Source: Scatomorpha sp964367935 (GTDB lineage: Bacteria > Bacillota > Clostridia > Oscillospirales > Oscillospiraceae). Taken from it: 64,000 nucleotides of DNA. Below the pieces are notes generated by a model. That model ran no database searches, was not told the origin of the DNA, and saw nothing but the letters and a program-made list of their open reading frames with translations. The stretch covers positions 28,714 through 92,713 of the forward strand of contig CAYIYZ010000009.1 in assembly GCA_964367935.1 (NCBI GenBank). Direction: 5' to 3'. Below are positions 36,436 to 45,074 of this stretch, piece by piece. Position 1 is the first letter of the stretch, and every line of letters starts with the position of its first letter. The position numbers and the translations under genes are program-made.

Positions 36436-36639
36436 TTATTTGTACGGTATCATGCGCTTGATTGTTGCCTCATTCGTCACGTCGGCATATGTGCCCTGAC
36501 GTAGACCCCTCTTGCGCTTCGGCGTCTTACCGTGACCTGTGGCCAGGTGTGACTTATTCGCATGAGCGCGCTTTACCTTGCCGCTCTTTGTGAGCTTAAA
36601 TCTCTTCTTAGCTCCGCTGTGTGTCTTTAGCTTTGGCAT
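36436..36639 (-). CDS. rpmI: 50S ribosomal protein L35
   Basis: A 67-residue basic protein with the L35 signature MPKLKTHSGAKKRFKLT and KTPKRKRGLR. Lies between infC and rplT, 21 bp from rplT. Confidence 0.98.
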   Translation of the reverse strand: MPKLKTHSGAKKRFKLTKSGKVKRAHANKSHLATGHGKTPKRKRGLRQGTYADVTNEATIKRMIPYK

Positions 36640-36700
36640 CGTATATTTTCTCCTTCCTGTTCATGGATACTCACTCTTTAGTACTCCGCACTTTCGCCAC

Positions 36701-37258
36701 CTACTCGGCAGCCTTGGGTGCGCCCTTTGATTTTTTCGCCGATTCCTTAACCTTAGGAGATAAGAACACCGACATATTACGCCCCTCAAGTGTAGGCTGC
36801 TTGTCTAAACTCGCAGTCTCCGAGCAACGCTCCGCAAAGTCCAAAAGAAGCTTCTGGCCTATACTCGTATGAGCCATCTCTCTACCTCTAAACCTCACAC
36901 TCACCTTTACCCTGTCACCCTCTGCTATGAACTTCTGTGCGTTCTTCAGCTTTGTAACAAAGTCGTTTTCACCTATGCCCGGTGACATGCGTATCTCTTT
37001 TATCTCTACTATATGCTGGTTCTTTCGTGCTTCCTTTTCTCGCTTAGATTGCTCAAAACGATACTTGCCGTAGTCCATTACCTTGCACACCGGCGGCTTG
37101 GAGCCCGGCGCTATCTTGACAAGGTCTAAGTCCTGTTCTATAGCTACTTTCATAGCGTCCTCCAGGCTCATTATACCCAGCTGCTCGCCATCTTCACCGA
37201 TCAGTCTGACTTCCTTGTCTCGTATCTCTTCATTAATCTGATAATCCAAATTCGCTAT
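36701..37258 (-). CDS. infC: Translation initiation factor IF-3, probable AUA start
   Basis: About 185 residues. N-terminal domain INEEIRDKEVRLIGEDGEQ, linker CKVMDYGKYRFEQ, and C-terminal domain IRMSPGIGENDF...VRFRGREM. IF-3 binds the 30S subunit and rejects wrong initiation codons. No ATG is available near the N-terminus: an in-frame stop is followed by ATA GCG AAT TTG. The ATA at 37256-37258 is 8 nt from GGAGG, the ideal distance, while the TTG at 37249 is 17 nt away. IF-3 genes are known to use rare start codons for feedback control (AUU in E. coli), so ATA was chosen; the TTG remains possible. Confidence 0.95.
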   Translation of the reverse strand: MANLDYQINEEIRDKEVRLIGEDGEQLGIMSLEDAMKVAIEQDLDLVKIAPGSKPPVCKVMDYGKYRFEQSKREKEARKNQHIVEIKEIRMSPGIGENDFVTKLKNAQKFIAEGDRVKVSVRFRGREMAHTSIGQKLLLDFAERCSETASLDKQPTLEGRNMSVFLSPKVKESAKKSKGAPKAAE

Positions 37259-37454
37259 TTATAACACCTCCCCAATAAAATACGCGGATGCCTTCGGCAT
37301 CCGCATAATCAAAAACACATAGTCGCATTAAACGAACTCATACCGCCACTGCCGTACTTGCACCGCTCATTGCAATATCGTGTCCTATGACCACGGCTCG
37401 CTACTTCTGCGGCCGGGTGGGATAGGCGGACTGCCGTTTCCTCTTCTTAAAGTC
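37259..37454 (-). promoter_or_regulatory. Leader of the infC operon with a possible attenuator hairpin
   Basis: About 195 nt of transcribed leader with several GC-rich pairing segments. Just before the ribosome site is a 9-bp stem GCGGATGCC/GGCATCCGC (37284-37292 with 37296-37304) with a 3-nt loop. In Firmicutes this leader often contains an L20-binding attenuator; whether this is one cannot be shown without covariance analysis. Confidence 0.45.
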
Positions 37455-37460
37455 TTTGGT

Positions 37461-37489
37461 AGTTTAGCAGACTTCAACATGAATGTCAA
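37461..37489 (-). promoter_or_regulatory. Sigma-A promoter of infC-rpmI-rplT
   Basis: Minus-strand -35 TTGACA (37484-37489), 17-bp spacer, -10 TAAACT (37461-37466). The start codon is about 200 bp downstream. Confidence 0.8.
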
Positions 37490-37510
37490 GTGAAATTTTT
37501 ATTTGTTTTG

Positions 37511-37638
37511 TTTTGTGGGGGCTTTGCCCCAAACCCCGTGGGGATTTCGCCGTCTGCGGACGGCGAGCAGGGACGCCGTCCCTGCACCCTGCGATTTTTT
37601 GAAAAAAATCGAGTAAAACTTTTAATTTGGCTTCGCCG
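37511..37638 (-). repeat. Dispersed 3'-end repeat A, copy 3
   Basis: Read on the minus strand, begins 2 bp after the deoC stop: CGGCGAAGCCAAATTAAAAG, TTTTACTCG, the CGATTTTTTTC/GAAAAAATCG-type hairpin, a variable GGGACGGCGTCCC hairpin, GCCGTCCGCAGACGGC, GAAATCCCC, and the closing GGGGTTTGGGGCAAAGCCCC. It ends about 20 bp before the infC promoter. Confidence 0.88.
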
Positions 37639-37640
37639 TG

Positions 37641-38318
37641 TTAGTACGTGCCCTCGCCGATCTCGGCGCCCATATTCTGCGCGAGCTTCACTATCCTACT
37701 CGTACCTAACCTGTCAGCGCCCAATGCAATAAACGCCTCGGCATCATCTAAACTCTTTATGCCGCCCGCAGCCTTTACTTTAACTTCCGGTGCGCACTCA
37801 GTCCTCATGAGCGATATATCAGCCAAGGTCGCACCGCCCGTCGAAAAGCCCGTGCTCGTCTTTATATAATCTGCTCCCGTCTCGCTAACTATCTTGCACA
37901 TACGTCGCTTCTCATCCTCTGTCAACAGCGCACACTCTATTATTACTTTTAATATATAGCCGCGTGTAGCTTCGCGCACCAAAACGATATCAGCCTTAAC
38001 CTCGTCCCAACGCTCATCTTTTACCATGCCCACGTTAATGACCATGTCTATCTCTTTTGCGCCCTTCTCTATAGCTTCCCTCGCCTCTATCGCCTTTACT
38101 CCCCCCGTGCTGTAACCGTTCGGAAAGCCGACTACTGTACAAACAGCCACTTTATCACCCAATAACTGCTTTGCATACTCTACATGTGTAGGCGCTATGC
38201 ACACAGACGCACAGCTGTAGTTCTCCGCCTCCGCACACAATACTCGTATCTCCTCACGCTTTGCGTCCGTACGCAACAAGGTATGATCACAACGCTTCAA
38301 TATCTCTCTTATGTCCAT
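37641..38318 (-). CDS. deoC: Deoxyribose-phosphate aldolase
   Basis: A 225-residue class I aldolase that cleaves 2-deoxyribose-5-phosphate to glyceraldehyde-3-phosphate and acetaldehyde. The Schiff-base lysine is in DYIKTSTGF, the partner lysine in VKVKAAGGI, and the catalytic Asp in EIDMVINVG. GGAGG precedes the ATG. It stands alone, without other deo genes. Acetaldehyde from it could be reduced by the alcohol dehydrogenase at 2682, though they are far apart. Confidence 0.96.
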   Translation of the reverse strand: MDIREILKRCDHTLLRTDAKREEIRVLCAEAENYSCASVCIAPTHVEYAKQLLGDKVAVCTVVGFPNGYSTGGVKAIEAREAIEKGAKEIDMVINVGMVKDERWDEVKADIVLVREATRGYILKVIIECALLTEDEKRRMCKIVSETGADYIKTSTGFSTGGATLADISLMRTECAPEVKVKAAGGIKSLDDAEAFIALGADRLGTSRIVKLAQNMGAEIGEGTY

Positions 38319-38400
38319 TTCCCTACCTCCTTTACTAATTTATCATATATCCCCCAATCTCCGAATATGCTTGTTATACATGTACACGGAGGTTAGCGGT

Positions 38401-39021
38401 ATGAATGATATCGGAATAAAAAACTCAGCAATCCTATGTGGCATCCTCGACGATGCGCCACGTTTCTCTCACGAAAGCCGAGGTGAACGCTTCTTCACCT
38501 TCCCACTCCAAACCTACAGACTCTCCGGCGCAGCAGACACTATCAATGTACTCGCACGTGAATCCCTGCTCTCTGTAGCCGAAATCACCGAGGGCGCACG
38601 CATTAAAGTCTCAGGCGAGCTACGCTCATTTAACAATAAGCGTGGCGAAGGTGCAAAGCTCATTATCACTGTCTTCGCACGTGAAGTTCTCATCTGTGAT
38701 GATGAGGATAAAAACAGTATAGAGCTTAGCGGCACAATATGCAAGCCCCCAAATCAGCGTGTCACACCCATGGGCCGTGAAATCTGTGACCTTATGCTAG
38801 CCGTCAGTCGTAACTATGGACGTTCCGACTACCTGCCATGCATCTGCTGGGGCTCACAAGCTAAAAAGGCCGCACTTTGGGATGTCGGTGATAGCGTCAA
38901 GCTCAGCGGTCGTATACAAAGTCGTAGCTACATAAAACTCATTGATGGACTGCCCATCGAAAAAGTAGCCTTTGAAGTTTCCGTCATGGAGATTGAAAAG
39001 ATATGCACAGTCGAACCTTAA
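38401..39021 (+). CDS. Double-OB-fold single-stranded DNA-binding-like protein
   Basis: A 206-residue protein made of two OB-like halves. The second half (residues about 112-200) is SSB-like: ICDLMLAVSRNYGRSDYLPC, CWGSQAKKAALW, VKLSGRIQSRSYIK. The first half (KNSAILCGILDDAPRF ... VKVSGEL-type strand) has the same strand order but weaker similarity. It lacks the acidic C-terminal tail of true SSB, ending VEP, so it is probably an accessory rather than the essential SSB. GGAGG lies 8 bp before the ATG. Its stop codon overlaps the convergent polC stop. Confidence 0.75.
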   Translation: MNDIGIKNSAILCGILDDAPRFSHESRGERFFTFPLQTYRLSGAADTINVLARESLLSVAEITEGARIKVSGELRSFNNKRGEGAKLIITVFAREVLICDDEDKNSIELSGTICKPPNQRVTPMGREICDLMLAVSRNYGRSDYLPCICWGSQAKKAALWDVGDSVKLSGRIQSRSYIKLIDGLPIEKVAFEVSVMEIEKICTVEP

Positions 39022-42000
39022 AACAAACTCATCTGGCTTTCCTCGGGCATGTCACCCAAGGCGCCCATATTCCTTAACTGCTCTAATATCGGCCTACTCA
39101 CCTTTGTGCAGGCATCGGATAGCTCTTCCACTGAAATATACTCCAACCCCGAGCTACCGCACATCTGTAAATCCGATGCCGCCGTATCTCCCAAGCCGGC
39201 TACAGATATAAACGGCAGTCGCAAGCTGTCATCACCCTCTATGTTGAACAGCCGTGCATCACTCTTATACAAATTAACAGGTGCAAATGTGAATCCACGT
39301 AAATAAAATTCATAGACAGATTCCAAAGTCGTCAACAAATCCTGTTCCTTAGTACTCGCGCTTTTCGAGTCTATCTTCTTTGTTATTTCGTTTATTTTTG
39401 CCTTTACCATTGCCCTGCCACCTGCCATTACCACAGCATCAAAGGCATCTTTCTGTGAGCGCCTGTAGAAATGTGCGCTGTAAAACGCCAAAGGATGGTG
39501 TACCTTAAAATACGCTATCCTAAACGCCATGATAACATATGCAACGGCATGTGCCTTCGGGAAAAGATACTTTATTTTCTGACAGGACTCTATATACCAC
39601 TCAGGTACTCCTATGCTCTTCATCTCCTCCGGCGCTCCATCAGGTAAGCCCCTGCCCTTACGCACAGCCTCCATTATCTTAAACGCACGCTTTTCCTCCA
39701 TACCCTGAGCTATAAGGTAAAGCATTATATCATCACGACAACTCACGGTCTCCTTTACGGAGGCCGTTTTGTTCATTATTAAATCCTTTGCATTTCCTAA
39801 CCACACGTCCGTACCATGTGAGAAGCCCGATAATTTTACCAGTGTATCAAAATCTTCAGGTTTCGTGTCCATTAGCATCTGACGTGTAAATCCTGTGCCA
39901 AACTCCGGTATACCTATACTACCCGTCTTACCTATAATGGGGTCATCGTCCGTGAGGCCCAAAGGCGTCGCCGACTTAAATATCCCCATCGTATCCTTGT
40001 CATCTAAGGGGATAGTACGCACATCTACGCCTGTCATATCACCGAGCATCTTAAGCATCGTCGGATCATCGTGTCCCAATATATCAAGCTTTAGAAGATT
40101 ATCCTCCATGCAGTGGTAATCGAAATGAGTCGTCACCACTCCGCTCTTTCTATCGTCAGCCGGATGCTGTACCGGACAAAAATCCTCTATCTCCATGTCC
40201 TGCGGTATGACGACAAGCCCACCCGGATGCCGTCCCGTCGACTTCTTAACACCAACAAGTCCCTCTATCAGCCTATTTTGCTCCGCCTTCGGAACCTCTA
40301 GACCTCGCTCTTCCAAGTAGTTCTTTACATAACCGTACGCAGTTTTCGATGCCAAGGTTCCTATCGTACCGGCTCTAAACACACAATCTGAGCCGAACAG
40401 CTCCTCTGTGTACTTATGTGCCCTCGCCTGATACTCTCCTGAGAAATTGAGATCTATATCGGGTACCTTGTCGCCTCCAAAGCCCAAAAAGGTCTCAAAG
40501 GGTATATCAAAGCCCGCTTTATTATAGCGTGCTCCACAATTCGGACAATCCTTGTCCGGCATGTCCGCTCCGCAACCATAGCCTTCACCCGACTCAAAGT
40601 CCGAATGCTTACAACTTGGGCACACATAGTGTGACGGCAGTGAATTAACCTCCGTTATGCCTGCCAAATACGCCACTATACTCGACCCCACACTACCTCG
40701 ACTACCTACCAAGTAGCCGTTCTTCACAGAGTCTGCTACCAACTCCTGAGCACTCATATATATTACATCGTACTTCCTGCCCAATATATCGCCTAATTCC
40801 GTCGCAACGCTCTTCGTCACTATCTCAGGAGGATTTTCGCCATAAATCTCACGCACACGACGTGCCACAAGTTCCTGCAGTCGTATGTCCGAATCCTTAA
40901 GTTTCGGTGGGAACAGCTCTTTGGGTAACAGCTCTATCTCCTCACACATATCCGCTATGCGATTTGTATTGCCCACCACAGCATCAAACGCCGTACGCTT
41001 ATCTAAATACGAAAACTCCTCGAGCATATCTTCTGTTGTTCTATAGTACAGGGGCAACTCGCTGTCTGCATCGCTAAACTTCTTAGACGCAAGCAGTATT
41101 CGCCTATAGACTTCATCTCGTGGCTCCAAGAAATGTACATCTCCCGTTGCCACTACTAACTTTTCCGTCTCTCCTGCAAGCCTCGCTATGCGCCTATTAA
41201 TATCACGCAAGGCCTCCTCATCTCGCACTATTCCCTTATCTATCAAAAACCTATTGTTCGCCACAGGCATTATCTCGAGATAGTCGTAAAACGCTGCTAT
41301 CTTGCGCAGCTCCTTTGCCGGCAAGCCCCTCAAAACTGCGTCATACACTTCCCCCGCCTCGCAAGCCGAGCCGATTAACAACCCCTCCCTATGCGCTTCC
41401 AACAGGCTGCGAGGTATGATAGGTTGCTTATTAAAATGTTCCAAATGCGACTTAGATATTAGCTTGTACAGGTTTTTCAGTCCACGCTTATTCCGCACGA
41501 GAATGCTTATATGCCTCGTCCTTCTTCCGCTCTGTACATCTCCCCCCGCCAAGACCACATTGATGTCATTTACTGTATTTGCACCGCGTTCCTTGAGTTT
41601 CGGTAAAAACTGTGCCATTATCCTAGCAACTACTCCTGCATCGTCCGCAGCTCTATGGTGACGAAATTCCGGCAATCCTAAGTACTTCGACACAACATCA
41701 AGTTTATGCCTCTTAAGCTCAGGCAAAAGCGCTCTCGACATTTGCAAAGTATCTATTGACACAGGCTCAAACTCTATACCATGTCGCTCACACGCCGCAG
41801 CCATAAAGCTTAAATCAAAAGAAGCATTATGGGCAATAATAGGCCTGTCTCCAACAAACTCCAAAAACGCACGCATAGCCTCGTCTTCTTCCGGTGCATC
41901 AAAAACGTCCCTGTCCGTTATGCCCGTCAACTCCGTAATATGCCTCGGTATCGGCATATTTGGGTTTACATAAGTCGCAAAGCTGCCTGCCACTTGCCCA

Positions 42001-42980
42001 GAACCGAATATAACGGCACCTATCTCTGTCATGCGGTCACTATGTGCACTCAAGCCCGTAGTTTCAATATCAAACGCTACAAATTCCGTATCCAAGCTCG
42101 CTTCACTAAAGCCCTTGACCGCTCCTTCAGATTCGCCATCGTTTACATAATACCCTTCTATGCCGAATATTACCTTCACTTTATATTTCTTGCCGGCCGA
42201 CCACATAGCAGGGAATGACTGGGCTACCGCATGATCTGTGACCGCCACTGCCTTATGCCCCATGCGTGCCGCCAAAGCCACGACAGCCTCCGGCGTACAC
42301 AGCGCGTCCATATTAGATGAGCGTGTATGCAAATGTAGCTCCACCCTCTTTTTCTCCGCTGTATCCTCTCGTGTCTTCTCCTGTACTTGCATGATGTTCT
42401 TCGGCACTAACACCAAGTCCTCTTCGTACTTATTGTACTCCAAGTTACCCTGCACCATCACCGTCATGCCCTTTTTCACCCTATCGAGTATCTCTCTCGG
42501 CTCACCCTTAGGAATAAACTTATTTACCCTCACACTACTCGAATAGTCCGTTATATCAAAGGACAACACATCCGCTCCCACTCGAGCCACGCTCCTGTCG
42601 CCCCTCGCAAATACCTCGCCACACACCGTGACCGTACCCGTTGCTTCCGCCAACTTGTCCATCTTAATGAGCTTGCCCTTTATCGCTGCGCCCATCAGCA
42701 CCTTGCCACCCGATGACTTTCCGCCATTTTCACTCACAGGCGGCGGATAATGCGCCTCCACTCTTACCCTCTCTAAACCGTAGTTATGCCTTATGTAGTC
42801 TTGTAGCAATGTTATGTCAACCGGAGCCGGCGCCATAGCAAACTTCGCCACCACTTTCATCTCCGAGCCGCTCTCGTCCACATCCACACTCAGTACATGC
42901 GCCGCGTCCAATCCGCCGCAAAGTTCTTTTATATTCTCACAACAAGGGAATATCTCTAAAAAATCTATTTTTGTACTCAT
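39018..42980 (-). CDS. polC: DNA polymerase III alpha subunit, Gram-positive PolC
   Basis: A 1320-residue replicative polymerase. Domains in order: N-terminal region (1-110), OB domain (about 115-215), PHP domain (VELHLHTRSSNMDAL, AVTDHAVAQSF), inserted 3'-5' exonuclease (FVAFDIETTGLS, HNASFDLSF, HHRAADDA), zinc module (CPSCKHSDF ... CPNCGARYN), catalytic palm with VPDIDLNFSGE, and tau-binding C-terminus. Length and order are those of Clostridia PolC, a hallmark of Firmicutes. It is the last gene of the long operon from pyrH; 1 bp separates it from ispG. Confidence 0.97.
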   Translation of the reverse strand: MSTKIDFLEIFPCCENIKELCGGLDAAHVLSVDVDESGSEMKVVAKFAMAPAPVDITLLQDYIRHNYGLERVRVEAHYPPPVSENGGKSSGGKVLMGAAIKGKLIKMDKLAEATGTVTVCGEVFARGDRSVARVGADVLSFDITDYSSSVRVNKFIPKGEPREILDRVKKGMTVMVQGNLEYNKYEEDLVLVPKNIMQVQEKTREDTAEKKRVELHLHTRSSNMDALCTPEAVVALAARMGHKAVAVTDHAVAQSFPAMWSAGKKYKVKVIFGIEGYYVNDGESEGAVKGFSEASLDTEFVAFDIETTGLSAHSDRMTEIGAVIFGSGQVAGSFATYVNPNMPIPRHITELTGITDRDVFDAPEEDEAMRAFLEFVGDRPIIAHNASFDLSFMAAACERHGIEFEPVSIDTLQMSRALLPELKRHKLDVVSKYLGLPEFRHHRAADDAGVVARIMAQFLPKLKERGANTVNDINVVLAGGDVQSGRRTRHISILVRNKRGLKNLYKLISKSHLEHFNKQPIIPRSLLEAHREGLLIGSACEAGEVYDAVLRGLPAKELRKIAAFYDYLEIMPVANNRFLIDKGIVRDEEALRDINRRIARLAGETEKLVVATGDVHFLEPRDEVYRRILLASKKFSDADSELPLYYRTTEDMLEEFSYLDKRTAFDAVVGNTNRIADMCEEIELLPKELFPPKLKDSDIRLQELVARRVREIYGENPPEIVTKSVATELGDILGRKYDVIYMSAQELVADSVKNGYLVGSRGSVGSSIVAYLAGITEVNSLPSHYVCPSCKHSDFESGEGYGCGADMPDKDCPNCGARYNKAGFDIPFETFLGFGGDKVPDIDLNFSGEYQARAHKYTEELFGSDCVFRAGTIGTLASKTAYGYVKNYLEERGLEVPKAEQNRLIEGLVGVKKSTGRHPGGLVVIPQDMEIEDFCPVQHPADDRKSGVVTTHFDYHCMEDNLLKLDILGHDDPTMLKMLGDMTGVDVRTIPLDDKDTMGIFKSATPLGLTDDDPIIGKTGSIGIPEFGTGFTRQMLMDTKPEDFDTLVKLSGFSHGTDVWLGNAKDLIMNKTASVKETVSCRDDIMLYLIAQGMEEKRAFKIMEAVRKGRGLPDGAPEEMKSIGVPEWYIESCQKIKYLFPKAHAVAYVIMAFRIAYFKVHHPLAFYSAHFYRRSQKDAFDAVVMAGGRAMVKAKINEITKKIDSKSASTKEQDLLTTLESVYEFYLRGFTFAPVNLYKSDARLFNIEGDDSLRLPFISVAGLGDTAASDLQMCGSSGLEYISVEELSDACTKVSRPILEQLRNMGALGDMPEESQMSLF

Positions 42981-42981
42981 C

Positions 42982-44031
42982 TCAGCTCTCGCTTTCTATC
43001 AGTTTTAGCAGAGCATCTACTATCTCATGCTCCTCAACTCGTCTTACAGCCTCACCCTTCTTAAAGAGTAGTCCGCAACCGACGCCGCCTGCCACGCCGT
43101 AATCTGCTTCACGTGCCTCTCCCGGACCATTCACCACACAGCCCATAACCGCCACAGTTATATCACGCTCCATGCCACTAAGCCGCTCCTCTACAGACTC
43201 CGCAAGCTTTATAAGGTCTATCTCCGTTCTACCGCAAGTCGGACATGAAACCACTCGCACTCCACCTTTTCTCAAGTCAAGCGCCTTCAATATCTCTATG
43301 CCTGTCGTGACTTCCTCCACAGGATCTCCCGTCAAAGATACCCTGATTGTATCACCTATGCCCTCAGAGAGCATAGCGCCCAGTCCCACAGCCGAGCGTA
43401 CTATTCCCTTCTTCGGCGTTCCCGCCTCCGTCACACCTAAATGCAACGGATAGTCAAACGCCTCATGCGCCAATCTATACGCCTCAATGCACAAGCTCAC
43501 AGTTGACGCCTTTAATGATAAGCATATATCATCAAAATCACAGTCGTTTAACAGCTTTACATGACGTCTTGCACTCTCTACCATAGCCTCTGCCGTCACA
43601 TGACCATGTTGCTTTAACAAATCCTTCTCTACACTACCACTGTTGACTCCTACCCTTATGGGTATGCCCCTCTTACGGCACACTGCTGCCACCGCTTTTA
43701 CATTCTCAAAGCCACCGATGTTGCCAGGGTTTATTCGTATCTTATCCACCCCTCGCTCCGCTGCCTCTACCGCTAAGCGATAATCAAAGTGAATGTCAGC
43801 TACGATAGGTATACTCACTTTTTCCTTTATTGACGATATCGCTCGCGCCGCCTCCATGTTAGGTACGGCGAGCCGCACTATATCGCAGCCCGCCGTACTC
43901 AGAGCACTTATTTGTCTAATAGTGCTCTGTATATCTTCTGTCTTTGTATTACACATGGACTGCACACTCACAGGCGCTCCTCCGCCCACTTTTACACCGC
44001 CCACGCTTATTTCCTTCTTGACCTTTATCAT
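42982..44031 (-). CDS. ispG: 4-hydroxy-3-methylbut-2-enyl diphosphate synthase
   Basis: A 349-residue iron-sulfur enzyme of the MEP isoprenoid pathway that opens the cyclodiphosphate. The N-terminal barrel begins with VGGVKVGGGAPVSVQSMCNT; the [4Fe-4S] ligands are in VSCPTCGRTEIDL and VMGCVVNGPGEA with the conserved Glu. It overlaps rseP by 4 bases (ATGA). With dxr in the same operon it supplies precursors for uppS. Confidence 0.97.
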   Translation of the reverse strand: MIKVKKEISVGGVKVGGGAPVSVQSMCNTKTEDIQSTIRQISALSTAGCDIVRLAVPNMEAARAISSIKEKVSIPIVADIHFDYRLAVEAAERGVDKIRINPGNIGGFENVKAVAAVCRKRGIPIRVGVNSGSVEKDLLKQHGHVTAEAMVESARRHVKLLNDCDFDDICLSLKASTVSLCIEAYRLAHEAFDYPLHLGVTEAGTPKKGIVRSAVGLGAMLSEGIGDTIRVSLTGDPVEEVTTGIEILKALDLRKGGVRVVSCPTCGRTEIDLIKLAESVEERLSGMERDITVAVMGCVVNGPGEAREADYGVAGGVGCGLLFKKGEAVRRVEEHEIVDALLKLIESES

Positions 44032-45074
44032 CCGCTTATCAGCCTCACTACATCATTATACATCACATACGCCGCCAAGCCCAAAAGTGAAATCAGTCCT
44101 GCGGCATGTATATAGCCCTCATACTTCGGATTTAACTTCTTGCGTGATATCACGTACCACAGTCCGCTTATCGCCATGAAAAATATACGACCACCGTCCA
44201 AGGCCGGAAGTGGCAGAAGATTCATTACCGCAAGGTTTATCGCTATAAACGCACCAAAGTATAGAATGTTGCGTATAGCCATCTCCACAGTCTCCGAGCT
44301 CTCGCCCACATCGCCTATAGCGTCGACTATGCCCACAGGCCCCGATAACTGCTCTATACCTATAGCGCCTGCCACCAAGTCCGACAGAGCCAACCAAACG
44401 TCTCTAACAAAGGTAATGGACGAATACCAACTATATTTCAAGGTCGCAAAAACTCCTGTCTCTACCTCGCCGAAGTAAAAACCATACTTCAAGCCCTCGG
44501 ACTCAGGGTACTCCGCAAGCTGTATATCCATGGGTGCAAGCTCCACTTTCTCACCGTCACGTATTACCGTTATCTCATGCGTCGTGCCGCCCCTTTGCAA
44601 AAACTGCGTCACATTCGGTGTAAAGTATATCCTATGACCATCAATCTCGTATATCTCATCGCCCACCATCAGAGCATGCTCACCCTCATTGGGAAAACCC
44701 TCCATAAAGCCCGTCACCGTAGTCGTTGAATATGCACCACCTGCAAACACCACTATTATTACTAGAAACCCGAACACGAAGTTCATAAAAGAACCGGCCG
44801 CAAGGATAATGAGCCTCTTCCACCACGCTTGACGTGAAAAACTACGCTCATCGCCCGTATCCTCGTCCTCACCTTCCATGGCGCAATAACCACCTATGGG
44901 TAATAGACGCAGTGAATACAAGGTCTCACCCTTCTGCTTCTTAAAAATAGCCGGCCCCATACCTATTGCAAACTCATTTACCTTTACACCCGATAACTTC
45001 GCCGCCGCAAAGTGACCAAGTTCATGAACCGCTATCAAAATACCGAACAACAGTATCGCTATTACTATATACAT
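44028..45074 (-). CDS. rseP: RIP metalloprotease RseP/RasP
   Basis: A 348-residue site-2 protease in the membrane. Zinc ligands are in the first helix (VHELGHFAAAK, HExxH) and the third in LLPLPALDGGRIFF; a PDZ domain lies between (about residues 110-190, GDEIYEIDGHRI). It cleaves anti-sigma factors and signal-peptide remnants within the membrane. Its ATG overlaps the dxr stop (TAATG). Confidence 0.96.
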   Translation of the reverse strand: MYIVIAILLFGILIAVHELGHFAAAKLSGVKVNEFAIGMGPAIFKKQKGETLYSLRLLPIGGYCAMEGEDEDTGDERSFSRQAWWKRLIILAAGSFMNFVFGFLVIIVVFAGGAYSTTTVTGFMEGFPNEGEHALMVGDEIYEIDGHRIYFTPNVTQFLQRGGTTHEITVIRDGEKVELAPMDIQLAEYPESEGLKYGFYFGEVETGVFATLKYSWYSSITFVRDVWLALSDLVAGAIGIEQLSGPVGIVDAIGDVGESSETVEMAIRNILYFGAFIAINLAVMNLLPLPALDGGRIFFMAISGLWYVISRKKLNPKYEGYIHAAGLISLLGLAAYVMYNDVVRLISG

